The position numbers were made by a program, and so were the translations under genes. Source: Deltaproteobacteria bacterium (lineage in GTDB: Bacteria; Desulfobacterota; Desulfobacteria; Desulfobacterales; UBA5852). From it: DNA of 64,000 nucleotides. Of this stretch, positions 55,194-63,729 are shown piece after piece; position 1 is the first letter of the stretch; each line of letters begins with the position of its first letter. The notes under the pieces were generated by a model, which saw only the letters and a list, made by a program, of their open reading frames with translations, did not search any database and was not told the DNA's origin. The stretch lies in contig JAHLLS010000009.1 in the NCBI GenBank assembly GCA_020444045.1, positions 124,001 to 188,000 on the forward strand. The letters are read 5' to 3'.

Positions 55194-56180
55194 CTAGAAG
55201 AAAGGCTTCTTCTGCAGGGACATTATCACCGGAATAATATTCAGCTTTATCCTCCATTCAGGGCCAAAATCATCCTGGCGTACCAGCGCATATTCTACGC
55301 CAAGCTGCAACTTCACCGGCAGGTTGCCGATCTTTGTCATCTTCGTCACAACGGGCCCAAAAGGCACATTCCACTTGTTCCCCGAAGTGGCTTTGTCGTT
55401 ATAAGTGATATTCGGGAGGAAGCCAATCTGCCAGGCGTCCGGCAGGTTGTAGAAGAAAAAAGGAAGTATCACGCCGTGGCTGGTACTTGGTGTGTCCTCA
55501 CCGGCACTGTTGCTGCCATACTCTGCATAAGACCACCAGTATTGGCCGAAAAGGCCCATCGTGGTTTTCTCTGTTTTATAGGTGACGACAGCCGCCGGAC
55601 CGGCCTCCCAGGTATTCGTGCCCAGTTCAGATGAAGTGTGGGTGGGAAGCTGAAAGGTCGGGCCAATGCCGAATGAAAAAGCGGCCCCAGGTTTCGGCAC
55701 GGGTGAGAGCAGAAGCGGCAAAGAAATATCGCCCAAACCACCCTTGTTGGAAAAATCGGCCGTGCCGTCCGGATTGAGGCCGGTTGGTACCGGCGTGCTG
55801 AATATAACCGGCACGACCGGCCTTGTCAGCAATTTTAAATTTTCGGTGAACTTAAAGGGCATGATCGGCTGAAAGATCATAGCTGTGCCAAATTTATAAT
55901 CATCGTCGCTTAAGTCACCCCGACTCCACTGAAAATCAAACTCGGTGAACAAAGCCCAGACATCCGACGTCGGGTCGCTGAGCTTCGCCCCCAGTTCACC
56001 GAGACTGCCGTGTTCCGTGCCGTCGCCGGTGGGCTTTGCGGTCTTTGTCTCCTCGGCCAGTGCTGCGGTTGAGAACAGAGCCAACAGCAGAACAAGCGAC
56101 AACGCGAACCGCTGCCAGTGACACAAGGTCGGTTTGCTTAACGCTCTGTTTTTCTCAATACATTTCTTAATAAAAAACAT
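55194..56180 (-). CDS. Outer-membrane beta-barrel protein (transporter/porin-like)
   Basis: 328 residues. Start at ATG 56180 with AAGGAAG upstream; the frame also has an ATG at 56207. An extended signal peptide (hydrophobic core FALSLVLLLALFSTAALA, cleavage before EETKT) leads to a mature part made of alternating amphipathic strands (for example WQIGFLPNITYN, VKLQLGVEYALV) ending in Phe, typical of outer-membrane beta-barrels. The layout resembles the putative transporter family near aromatic-degradation genes (PF13557-like), but the substrate is unknown. Neighbouring exported peptidase and amidohydrolase genes suggest uptake of peptide-like compounds; inference. Confidence 0.78.
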   Translation of the reverse strand: MFFIKKCIEKNRALSKPTLCHWQRFALSLVLLLALFSTAALAEETKTAKPTGDGTEHGSLGELGAKLSDPTSDVWALFTEFDFQWSRGDLSDDDYKFGTAMIFQPIMPFKFTENLKLLTRPVVPVIFSTPVPTGLNPDGTADFSNKGGLGDISLPLLLSPVPKPGAAFSFGIGPTFQLPTHTSSELGTNTWEAGPAAVVTYKTEKTTMGLFGQYWWSYAEYGSNSAGEDTPSTSHGVILPFFFYNLPDAWQIGFLPNITYNDKATSGNKWNVPFGPVVTKMTKIGNLPVKLQLGVEYALVRQDDFGPEWRIKLNIIPVIMSLQKKPFF

Positions 56181-56212
56181 GTCAATCTTCCTTTGCTCTC
56201 TATCCATCAATT

Positions 56213-56433
56213 ATTTTGGCGGGAACACTTTTTTCCAGTCCCTCTTCATATCCACAATGATCCTGCGTGATCTTGCCCTTTGCCAGCAGCATCTTGAGCA
56301 CCTTGTGGCGGAATATCTGCTCCAGGGCTTTGGCATCGATCGCCGGTGAGACGGAAAACATGCCATTCTTATGGAAACAACCATCGGAAACCAGGATTTG
56401 AAGGTGAGGATGAAACCCCAGAGGGGCTTCCAC
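56213..56433 (-). pseudogene. IS91-family transposase internal fragment
   Basis: Minus-strand frame with GFHPHLQILVSDGCF, the HxH (metal-binding) motif region of Y2 transposases, then ALEQIFRHKVLKMLLAKGKITQDH. Both ends are missing. A shorter piece of the same segment is at about 60132-60178. Joined on its 5' side to the trailer repeat block that follows the M24 gene. Confidence 0.78.
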
Positions 56434-56483
56434 CGCGATTCCGAGAAAGCCCCTCCGGAGAACACGTTCCTATCCAGTCGCTA
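56410..56483. repeat. Trailer repeat block, copy 2
   Basis: Same block as 53862-53935, here between the IS91 fragment and the stop of the M24 gene at 56470; nearly identical to copy 3 at 60179-60243. Confidence 0.65.
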
Positions 56484-57858
56484 TACTCCCATCCCAGACC
56501 AGTGAATCCGGCACTGTGGTGAACCGATCGTATCCATTCTTAGTAATCACAAAGGAATCTTCAATGTTGTACGGTCCCGGTGCATAGGCGCCCTGCGCTG
56601 CCATGTAGGAGGTCTCCATACTCACGCACATACCGGGCTGGAATTCGACATCAAAACCGGGCGCGAACAGTGGATGATCCTCGAGCAACGGAGAGAGGCT
56701 GACGCTGTGCCCCATGTGGCCTCGGGCGTAGTTAGGAAAGATTGGAGACTTTTGCACTTCTGCCCGTACTTCAGCATAGAGTTCCGACATCTTCACGCCA
56801 GGCTTGAGCAATGTGAGGCCTTTCTGGAACCCCGCATACAATGCGTCATATGTCTCTTCATGCTTGGCGTCCGGCGAACCGCCAACGGCCCAGGTGCGCG
56901 TGATGTCACTAATGTACCCAAAATGCGTCCCGCCGCCATCAATACGCATAAGATCGCCCTTTTTGATCACGTAGTTCCGAGGCGACTGGGATACGCCCCA
57001 ATAAGGTCCGATTCCGATCTGGTAGGCCATGCCTGACATAGAGTATTCCTTATCTTCTGCCCAGCCCGCGGCCATGATCATATTATCGAGAACCGCGGCA
57101 TTCATCCCGGGCTCAAGCTGCTGAGCCACGCGCGACTGGACGCGCTCCATGTGCTGGGCCGCCATGCGCAGCATATCGATTTCCCATGGTGTCTTGATCA
57201 GGCGTGCTTCAAATAACAAGTCGTCGGAGTTCACTGACTGATCTTCTTTCACCTGACTGTTGAGATAGGCCATAAGCCCTCCGAGCAGCGCGCCCTTCTC
57301 GATACCGATTTTGCCGTTGGAAGCCATGCCTTGGGCGACTTTCAAAGCATCTTTGAAGCCGGCCAGTGGGTCAATGGTCGCGCTGCGTTCCTTGCGCGAC
57401 TCGGGTGTCCCATCGTCTACGAAAACGAAACCCGGCATGGCCGAAACATCAACATCTTTGGTCATTCTTGGGGCATCATCACTTTCCATCAGGTTGATGA
57501 ACAGATGGGCATTGCCTTTTGCCGGAATAACGGCGGCTGCCTGGCTTCCCGCTGGAACACCGGCTCCATAGGCGAACCTGGATACGTAGCCCGTAGCATA
57601 GGCTATATTTTCTGGTCTCACGATAACGAGCGCGCCAATCCCGTCGCGCTTCATAAGGCCTTGAATACGGCCCAATATAGCCTTCTGATCGCGCTTGGCC
57701 AGCAAGGGGTGGATGTTCATACCAGCCGGGGGGGCGGCAAAAGATTTCATGCCCTTTCCGGCCTTCGCTTGGGTCTTCGCCGTGGCCAGCCCGGGAACGA
57801 CCAAACCGGCGGCGGTAACCGCTGAAAAAATACTAAACTGTCGACGATTCATTTTCAT
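56470..57858 (-). CDS. Tat-exported M24 family metallopeptidase (copy A)
   Basis: 462 residues. N-terminus MKMNRRQFSIFSAVTAAG is a twin-arginine signal (NRRQF), so the folded enzyme is exported. The creatinase/prolidase N-domain is followed by an M24 catalytic domain with all five metal ligands: Asp in RIDGGGTH and Asp in YISDITR (about 305 and 316), His in GHMGHS (about 380), Glu in METSYM (about 417), and Glu in IEDSF (about 434). Likely Xaa-Pro dipeptidase/aminopeptidase-like. AGGAG lies 8 nt before the start. Clearly homologous to the copy at 60243-61625; shares leader and trailer blocks with it. Confidence 0.88.
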   Translation of the reverse strand: MKMNRRQFSIFSAVTAAGLVVPGLATAKTQAKAGKGMKSFAAPPAGMNIHPLLAKRDQKAILGRIQGLMKRDGIGALVIVRPENIAYATGYVSRFAYGAGVPAGSQAAAVIPAKGNAHLFINLMESDDAPRMTKDVDVSAMPGFVFVDDGTPESRKERSATIDPLAGFKDALKVAQGMASNGKIGIEKGALLGGLMAYLNSQVKEDQSVNSDDLLFEARLIKTPWEIDMLRMAAQHMERVQSRVAQQLEPGMNAAVLDNMIMAAGWAEDKEYSMSGMAYQIGIGPYWGVSQSPRNYVIKKGDLMRIDGGGTHFGYISDITRTWAVGGSPDAKHEETYDALYAGFQKGLTLLKPGVKMSELYAEVRAEVQKSPIFPNYARGHMGHSVSLSPLLEDHPLFAPGFDVEFQPGMCVSMETSYMAAQGAYAPGPYNIEDSFVITKNGYDRFTTVPDSLVWDGSIATG

Positions 57859-57957
57859 AGGATATCTCCTAATTTTTAGTTGTGAACAGGTCCCTATCTC
57901 GAAGAGAATGAGGAGATAGGGACTTGGCCCCCCAAACCCAATACTTGCCGCTGACCT
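57859..57957. repeat. Leader repeat block, copy 1
   Basis: About 100 bp upstream of M24 copy A, homologous to 60001-60095 and 61626-61720. Common features are a Shine-Dalgarno with CTCCTAAT(T) on the plus strand, GAACAGGT, ATCTCGAAGAGAATGAGG and TACTTGCCGCTG. CCTATCTC and GGAGATAGG form a hairpin whose pairing is partly preserved by a compensating change in copy 2. Confidence 0.6.
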
Positions 57958-58163
57958 GGGCGGAGCGCTTGAAGCGTGTGTTTGATATTGATATTTCCAT
58001 TTGTCCTTTGTGCGGTGGCACGCTGCGGGTGATATCGGACATCACGGATCCGGACAGCATCCAGACCATTTTGGAACACCTCAAGCAGCGCGCCCCACCG
58101 GGGCTATCGCCTGGACGGGCACCGCCGTCGAGTGCTCAGACGGACCTCTTTGCCGCTTCCTGA
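57924..58163 (+). pseudogene. IS91-family transposase C-terminal fragment (+ strand)
   Basis: 79 codons, MAPQTQYLPLTWAERLKRV then DIDISICPLCGGTLRVISDI and DSIQTILEHL, matching the zinc-binding C-terminus of IS91-type transposases (CxxCGG). No catalytic region upstream; the opening codons lie in the leader repeat block, and copies 2 and 3 of that block keep only the first few of these codons. Transcribed opposite to M24 copy A. Confidence 0.75.
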
Positions 58164-58401
58164 ACGTTGCATGCTTGGGAAGTTAGCCCTGGCTCATCGG
58201 TACACCTGGTTCGCAATCGTCTAGCAATGCCGTAAGCGCCAAGCCACCTCTGCTGACCGACTTCCCCCAAAACTAAAGAACAAGGGCGTTCTAAGGTTGA
58301 ACGCTGCTATTTCGATACTTCACTGAGAGTCCGTATAACCCCATTAAAATGACTATCCTCTCATTAACCTTTTTCCTTTCTTCGTATCTGGTATTTGCGT
58401 T

Positions 58402-60000
58402 CTATTCCTCGTGCCCCTTTGGCGTTCGCCGGATCTGCTGTCCCGGCAGGGCTTCGGTGTCAATCTTGCCGTCCTTCAAAATGAAGACGCCGTTGACGAG
58501 GGTGTGATGAAAGCCGTCGTTGAGCGCTGCGACATCGTCCCAGGTGGCGTTGGCCTTTACGGTCTTGGGGTCGAACACCGTAATGTCCGCGTCCATGCCC
58601 ACCTGCAGGCGCCCCTTGGTGTTGAACTGGGGAATGTGTGGGCCCAGCTCCTTGGCGGGAACAATGGTGGAGTTGGCGAGCGCCTGCATCAGGGTCAGCG
58701 CACCCTGCTCTCGCACCCATTTCCCCAGGATGATCGCGTGGGTGCTGGTGGTTCGCGGCTGGCCGCCGGCATCCTTTGGCAAGGGCCAGACATCAACCCC
58801 GGACCCCAGGCCCAGTTTGTCCGCGCCCTTGGGTTTGCCCTCCCACGCGATGGGCGTTCCATCGGCGGCCGGGATGGTCTCGGGGAAGGTCACCGCGGCG
58901 CGCATCGCGGCCAGGCCCTCGGGCGTGCTCTCGTCGATGTACTCCATCTGCACGAATTCAATGGGATGTTCCTTCTGGTACTTCTGGAAGTCGGCCTTAT
59001 CCTTGAAAGTGTAGTGGGGCTTCTTCTCGGTGCGGATCTCGTTCCACTTGAAGCCGATGCGCTCATCGGAGTTCTCCCATTTCAGGTAGTCGGCGGATAT
59101 CGGTGGAGCGGTGCCGCCGAAGGGATAGACCTCGGTAGTGAGCCTGAGCCCGGCCTTGCGACCGGCGTCGATGACGTCGAGCATCATGTAGGGATCGCTG
59201 AGGCCGAGCAGTTGGATGTGGCAGACAAGGGCGTGGGCGCCCGATGAGGCGGCCAGGCCTAGCATCTCGTTCATGGCTTGAACCGAGCTGTTCGGATCAA
59301 GCATGGACTGATAGCGCGCATGGACCGAAACCGGCACGTTGTTGGCCGCCGCCTTCTTCCACAGCTTGATCGCCTCCTTCAAGCCGGCACCGCTGCCGTA
59401 GGCGGGGGGGTAGCCGATTGCGAGGGCTCCATCGTCAAGATCCTTCTGGATCAGCGCCAGGATCTGCTTTTCCTGCTCGGGATTTGAGACCGTCTCGCCC
59501 CACCCTTCGAAAGCCTCCGTCAGGCCTTCGAAGGTCGCCTCGCCCTTGAAGCCCGTCATGACCTCGGCCCGCCGCATGGGCCAGCTGGAGGAAAAGCCGT
59601 AGTTGATTGGGTGACCGCCGCGCTTTGCCACGATGTCGTAGGCCTCGGCCACGGGACTGCGGCCAAACTCCAACTCCATGTGGGTGGTGGTACCGTCCTG
59701 CGCCGCAAGTCGGCCATCGGCAATGTCGAGGCTGTGCTGGTGGGTGTCGATGAAGCCCGGCGAAACCACGAGCCCTTTCACATCGATGATTTCCTTGCCA
59801 GAGAGTTCGTCCTCGGTCACCGCGGCAATCTTGCCGCCCTTGATGCCCACATTCATGACCGCATCGAGCGAGGTCTCCGGGTCCATGACCCGCCCACCCT
59901 TCAGCACAACGTCATAGTCCTGCGCGTGGGCTGTAACCGCTCCGATCAGCGCTAGCGCCATTAGCATCGTCAGCACTTTGCTCATAAATAACTTTCTCAT
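58402..60000 (-). CDS. Exported N-acyl-D-amino-acid deacylase/D-aminoacylase-like amidohydrolase
   Basis: 532 residues. ATG 60000 has AGGAG 8 nt upstream and gives a normal Sec signal peptide (VLTMLMALALIGAVTAHA); a longer frame to 60021 would include this ribosome site. The mature enzyme has the amidohydrolase layout: DVVLKGGRVMDPE at the start, metal motif PGFIDTHQH (HxH), VHARYQ and HALVCHIQ histidines, and C-terminal KGRLQVGMDADITVFDP. The family hydrolyses N-acyl-D-amino acids or related amides; the substrate is undetermined. Placed between the two M24 genes on the same strand, preceded by leader block copy 2. The three may process exported or environmental peptides. Confidence 0.85.
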   Translation of the reverse strand: MRKLFMSKVLTMLMALALIGAVTAHAQDYDVVLKGGRVMDPETSLDAVMNVGIKGGKIAAVTEDELSGKEIIDVKGLVVSPGFIDTHQHSLDIADGRLAAQDGTTTHMELEFGRSPVAEAYDIVAKRGGHPINYGFSSSWPMRRAEVMTGFKGEATFEGLTEAFEGWGETVSNPEQEKQILALIQKDLDDGALAIGYPPAYGSGAGLKEAIKLWKKAAANNVPVSVHARYQSMLDPNSSVQAMNEMLGLAASSGAHALVCHIQLLGLSDPYMMLDVIDAGRKAGLRLTTEVYPFGGTAPPISADYLKWENSDERIGFKWNEIRTEKKPHYTFKDKADFQKYQKEHPIEFVQMEYIDESTPEGLAAMRAAVTFPETIPAADGTPIAWEGKPKGADKLGLGSGVDVWPLPKDAGGQPRTTSTHAIILGKWVREQGALTLMQALANSTIVPAKELGPHIPQFNTKGRLQVGMDADITVFDPKTVKANATWDDVAALNDGFHHTLVNGVFILKDGKIDTEALPGQQIRRTPKGHEE

Positions 60001-60095
60001 AGCATATCTCCTAATTTTCAATTGTTAACAGGTTCGTATCTCGAAGAGAATGAGGAGCTACGGACTTGGCTCCTCAAACCGAGTACTTGCCGCTG
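60001..60095. repeat. Leader repeat block, copy 2
   Basis: Homologous to 57859-57957, here upstream of the amidohydrolase gene. It is followed by GCCGGCGCTATTTCACCGG, which also occurs in copy 3, where the CTATTTCAC is the stop and last codons of the lipoprotein gene at 61741. So copy 2 seems to carry the end of a lost neighbour gene. Confidence 0.6.
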
Positions 60096-60178
60096 GCGCC
60101 GGTCGGATCGCCGGCGCTATTTCACCGGTCTTATGGAAACAACCATCGGAAACCAGGATGTGCAGGTGAGGATGAAAC

Positions 60179-60243
60179 CCCAGAGGGGCTTCCACCGCGA
60201 TTCCGAGAAAGCCCCTCCGGAGAACACGTTCCTATCCAGTCGC
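60179..60243. repeat. Trailer repeat block, copy 3
   Basis: Same block as at 53862 and 56410, lying next to the M24 copy B stop and preceded by about 47 bp of the IS91 transposase HxH segment (60132-60178). Confidence 0.65.
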
Positions 60244-61625
60244 TATACGTTCCAGATTATCGAATCTGGGGCCATGGTGAACCGCTCGTATCCATCTTCG
60301 GTAATCACAAAGGAATCTTCAATGTTGTACGGTCCCGGTGCTGGAGCACCCTTCGCCGCCATATACGAGCACTCCATACTAATGCACATGCCAGGCTGGA
60401 ATACGGTTTCCTCAGTTGCCGAGATCTTCGGAATGTCCTCTGCTGTCGGAGCCACGCTAATGCCGTGCCCCATGTGTCCTCGGGGGTATTTAGGAATAAC
60501 CGACGACTTTTCGACTTCTTTTCGGATTGCAGCATAAAGATCCTTCATCTTCACGCCAGGCCCGAGCATCTCAAGGCCTTTTGCGAATCCGGCATACAAT
60601 GCGTCATAAGTCTCCACATATTTTTCACCCGGCTTCGAGCCACCAACGACCCAGGTACGCGAGATGTCACTGATATAGCCCAAATGCGTCCCTCCGCCAT
60701 CAATACGCGCAACATCGCCCTCCTGGATTACATAGTTCCGAGGTGCTAAGCCGATGCCCCAATAAGGTCCTATTCCAGTCTGGTAGCCAAGAGTGCTCAT
60801 GGAGTTTTCTCTATCTTCTTCCCAAGCCGCTATTTGAATCATTTGATCAAAAGCCATGGCGTTCATCCCAGGTTTCAGTTCCCGAGCTGCGCGCGTCATG
60901 AAACGCTCCGCGTGTTGGGCCGCCAATCTCAGCATACCGACTTCCCAAGGAAACTTGATCAGGCGCGCTTCATACATCAACATGCCATAGTCCGCTAACC
61001 GCTTACCTATTTGACTATCTATATAATCCTTAAATCCTGCGAGCAACATGCCCTCCTCGATACCGATTTTTCCATTGGGAGCCACGTCCTGTGCAATGGA
61101 TACTGCTTGTTTAATGGTAAGAGCTGGGTCAAGGACGGCATCGCGTTCCGAATGTGACTCCGGGGTTCCGTCATCTACAAAAACGAAACCGGCTACGGAC
61201 GAATACTCAACATCTATTGTCTGTCTTGGGGCATCATCTTCTTCGTACAAGCTAACGATTAGATGTGCCTTACCTTTTGCCGGAATAACTGCCGCTGTCT
61301 GGGCTCCTGCAGGAACCCCTGGTGCATAGGCGAATTTGGAAAAATAGCCCGTTGAATAGAGTATATTTTCCGGTGTCAGCAGTATGAGAGCCTCAAATCC
61401 ATCTCGCTTCATAAGGCCTTGAATACGGGCTAGAATATCGTTATGAGGTCGCTCGGCCGCCAAGGGGTGCCAGTTCTTGCCCTCCGCGGGGGGCGCCGCG
61501 GTGAACTTGTTCTTTGATCCTTCGAACATGTTCGTTTGGGCCTTCGCTGTGGTCACCCCGGGAACGACCAAACCGGCGGCGGATACCGCTGCAAAAAAAT
61601 TAAACTGTCGGCGATTCATTTTCAT
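60243..61625 (-). CDS. Tat-exported M24 family metallopeptidase (copy B)
   Basis: 460 residues, paralogue of 56470-57858. Tat signal NRRQFNFFAAVSAAG; metal ligands in RIDGGGTH, YISDISR, GHMGHG, MECSYM and IEDSF are all present. AAGGAGG lies before the ATG. Differences to copy A are spread over the whole length, so the duplication is not recent, unlike the flanking blocks, which remain very similar. Likely Xaa-Pro-type peptidase in the periplasm. The gene follows the lipoprotein gene at 61741 on the same strand. Confidence 0.88.
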   Translation of the reverse strand: MKMNRRQFNFFAAVSAAGLVVPGVTTAKAQTNMFEGSKNKFTAAPPAEGKNWHPLAAERPHNDILARIQGLMKRDGFEALILLTPENILYSTGYFSKFAYAPGVPAGAQTAAVIPAKGKAHLIVSLYEEDDAPRQTIDVEYSSVAGFVFVDDGTPESHSERDAVLDPALTIKQAVSIAQDVAPNGKIGIEEGMLLAGFKDYIDSQIGKRLADYGMLMYEARLIKFPWEVGMLRLAAQHAERFMTRAARELKPGMNAMAFDQMIQIAAWEEDRENSMSTLGYQTGIGPYWGIGLAPRNYVIQEGDVARIDGGGTHLGYISDISRTWVVGGSKPGEKYVETYDALYAGFAKGLEMLGPGVKMKDLYAAIRKEVEKSSVIPKYPRGHMGHGISVAPTAEDIPKISATEETVFQPGMCISMECSYMAAKGAPAPGPYNIEDSFVITEDGYERFTMAPDSIIWNV

Positions 61626-61720
61626 AATAAACCTCCTTGTTTTTAGTTAATAACAGGTCCTTATATCGAAGAAAATGAGGGGAAGGAATTGAACCCCTCA
61701 AACGGAATACTTGCCGCTGT
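61626..61720. repeat. Leader repeat block, copy 3
   Basis: Third, most diverged copy: CCTCCTTGTTTTTAGTTAATAACAGG, ATATCGAAGAAAATGAGG, TACTTGCCGCTG. It fills the gap between M24 copy B and the lipoprotein gene stop, so here it may be in its original place. The hairpin of copy 1 is not kept. Confidence 0.55.
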
Positions 61721-61740
61721 CGCCGGTCGGATTGCCGGCG

Positions 61741-63030
61741 CTATTTCACTGGCACCGTCAGGATCGGACCCCCGCCGCCACCCGAGGGGGCAATCTCCAT
61801 GTTGAAGAGGTCGTAGACCGCATTGAACAAGCGCTTGGAGACGTGATCACGATCGTCTAAGTAGAACCAGCTGCCGCGATGCTTCACGGCGACGAAGGCG
61901 TTCGCCGGGCGCTCGCTGCTCGACTGAACGACGAACTTGTCAGAGAGGTCGACCGCGCGTCCCTCGCTAACCGCCTGATCGTATGAGGCCTTGGTGAAGG
62001 CCCGGCCTTCCTCCTCGTCCTTCGGGGGGATATCGATGCCGTAGGCAAGCAGGTTCAGCACCGAGTAGAAGGAGCGCAGCTGCATCCTAACCTCTGGCCG
62101 AGGATCGTCGGGCACATTTTCGAAGTCCGTACCCTCTACAACCCGGTTCGGAGAAAAGGACCAGACTCTTTTCAAGGGAGTGGGCTGCAGATTCAGAATC
62201 TCAATTATGCGCTTACCATCACTTGATGTTCGAGCCTCCGGGTCAATCCACATGGCTGGATAATCGTGCTTATCGGTGAAATAGTAGGTCTTTCCGCCAT
62301 CATAGCTTCGAAATCGACCCACACCGCTGCCAAGGGCGATGGCGGTAAGCTGGTTATCGACCGTAATATCTTCGCGCTTGTAGGTAATGTCAGAGTAGGG
62401 ATCGTTCCAACTGAAGGTCCCCACTTTGAGTTGTCCTTTGTCAATGAGTCTTCCTACCGATTGGATGACTTCAATAAATTCCTTATCACCCGGGCGGAAA
62501 TCGGTGCCAACACCAGTCTCGGGTCCGCGAACATCGGTAAGTCCCTCGGCCATCAATGCCAGCAGAAAATCAAAACGGTAGCCAGCATTGGCCATCTTGG
62601 CGATCGTAAGGACACTCATCCGCGAGGTCAGGGGTCCGAGGATCTCGGTGCCCTGCCGGGGCGTGATGGTGACGGTCGGCGAATCGAGCCAGTTGAGACT
62701 GCCGCCAATGTCGCCCGTCGTGGGTATGCCCTGGTTGCCGAAGGTGGAGCCTCCGGAAATGCCGGCCGAAGTGCTCATGCTCGTGGTGATGTTCGAAACC
62801 GTCACGAACTGAGGCGCTTCGTAATACCGCCGGCGAACAATGTTGAGCAGAAGCTCCTCTTGGATTACCTGCTCGATGGCCTTGTTGTACTCGATATGGG
62901 AATTCAGGACGAGCTGCGGCCCGAATGTGCTGCAGCCGGAGAGAAGTAGCACCACGAACAGGGTGCCAAGTCTCCTGAAGACTCGTAGCCAATTGATCGC
63001 TATCCGTCGCTCTGATAATCTATCGCGCAT
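61741..63030 (-). CDS. Putative outer-membrane lipoprotein
   Basis: 429 residues. ATG 63030 has GGAG 8 nt upstream, and translation gives a lipoprotein signal with lipobox LLSGC (lipidated Cys33). An upstream frame to 63225 has no ribosome site. The mature protein shows a coiled segment (YNKAIEQVIQEELLLNIVRRRYYE), Ser/Thr/Gly-rich strands (TVSNITTSMSTSAGISGG), a segment VTITPRQGTEILGPLTSRMSVLTIAKMANAG, and a C-terminal ALNxIYDLF-like end (FNAVYDLFNMEIA). No named family recognised. First gene of the run with M24 copy B, with which it may be co-transcribed. Confidence 0.78.
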   Translation of the reverse strand: MRDRLSERRIAINWLRVFRRLGTLFVVLLLSGCSTFGPQLVLNSHIEYNKAIEQVIQEELLLNIVRRRYYEAPQFVTVSNITTSMSTSAGISGGSTFGNQGIPTTGDIGGSLNWLDSPTVTITPRQGTEILGPLTSRMSVLTIAKMANAGYRFDFLLALMAEGLTDVRGPETGVGTDFRPGDKEFIEVIQSVGRLIDKGQLKVGTFSWNDPYSDITYKREDITVDNQLTAIALGSGVGRFRSYDGGKTYYFTDKHDYPAMWIDPEARTSSDGKRIIEILNLQPTPLKRVWSFSPNRVVEGTDFENVPDDPRPEVRMQLRSFYSVLNLLAYGIDIPPKDEEEGRAFTKASYDQAVSEGRAVDLSDKFVVQSSSERPANAFVAVKHRGSWFYLDDRDHVSKRLFNAVYDLFNMEIAPSGGGGGPILTVPVK

Positions 63031-63151
63031 TCGTCGGTCTCCAATTCTTCTAATCGGTTCTCTATAGAGCTCAAGTAGCCATTGGGTGTGACCGGATCTG
63101 TCACGCGGCGATGTTACAACAGCCTCAAATCGTCGATATAAGGAGGCTGTC

Positions 63152-63268
63152 ATGACAGACTTTACGATCACCGAAGATTTCCCCAAAAGCGAAATCGAAT
63201 TTGACGCACGCTTTTCAGATCCCAACGCTTGTTACGATTATTTGTTCAAACAAAAGTGGGCCTTCTCA
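63152..63268 (+). pseudogene. IS1595-family transposase N-terminal fragment
   Basis: About 39 codons, MTDFTITEDFPKSEIEFDAR, then FSDPNACYDYLFKQKWAF, the usual start of IS1595-type transposases, with GGAGG upstream. The zinc ribbon and DDE domain are missing: the frame runs into an IS3-type end at about 63269. Confidence 0.75.
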
Positions 63269-63324
63269 AAAAAGTGGACACACCGAACAGCCAAGTTGTA
63301 TGAGGCTACAGGAGGTGTACCACC

Positions 63325-63420
63325 ATGGGAAAACGGTTTGGCAAAGAGTTTAAAATCGAAGCGGTGCGGCTGGCCTCGGAGCCAGGCAACACCCAATCCG
63401 GAATCGAACGCGATCTTGGC
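63325..63420 (+). pseudogene. IS3-family OrfA N-terminal fragment
   Basis: MGKRFGKEFKIEAVRLASEP and GNTQSGIERDLGIS, the HTH start of an IS3-type OrfA, with AGGAGGTG upstream. After about codon 32 the sequence changes to unrelated DNA and the frame stops at 63483. The left end of this element seems to have landed in the IS1595 fragment. Confidence 0.75.
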
Positions 63421-63481
63421 ATAAGCCAGAGGATAGAAAACCAACCGCAAGCAACGCAAAAAGCGCTATCTGTCTCATCAT
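63421..63481 (-). pseudogene. Signal-peptide remnant of an interrupted gene
   Basis: Minus strand: GAGGATATC ribosome site, then MMRQIALFALLAVGFLSSGL, a clean Sec signal peptide, cut at the junction with the IS3 OrfA fragment. The rest of the gene is not in the window. Confidence 0.45.
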
Positions 63482-63729
63482 GATATCCTCTAGTGGTCTT
63501 TGCTATTGCAAATATGATTGGGTTCCTTTGCAACTAGCGTTTAAAGCCGTTGCAGGCAGAAAGCGCCAATGGACTTTGCGCAAGATTAGAAAAGTTGTTC
63601 TAAATCAGAATGATACTTTTTATCCGGGGATACATCCCATGCAATTGGGTAAAAACAGGGGATAGCCACCACCATTGACCACAAAAAAGTGCGTCCGCAT
63701 CGATTGCGGCCGATGGAGGGCAAGGGGGG

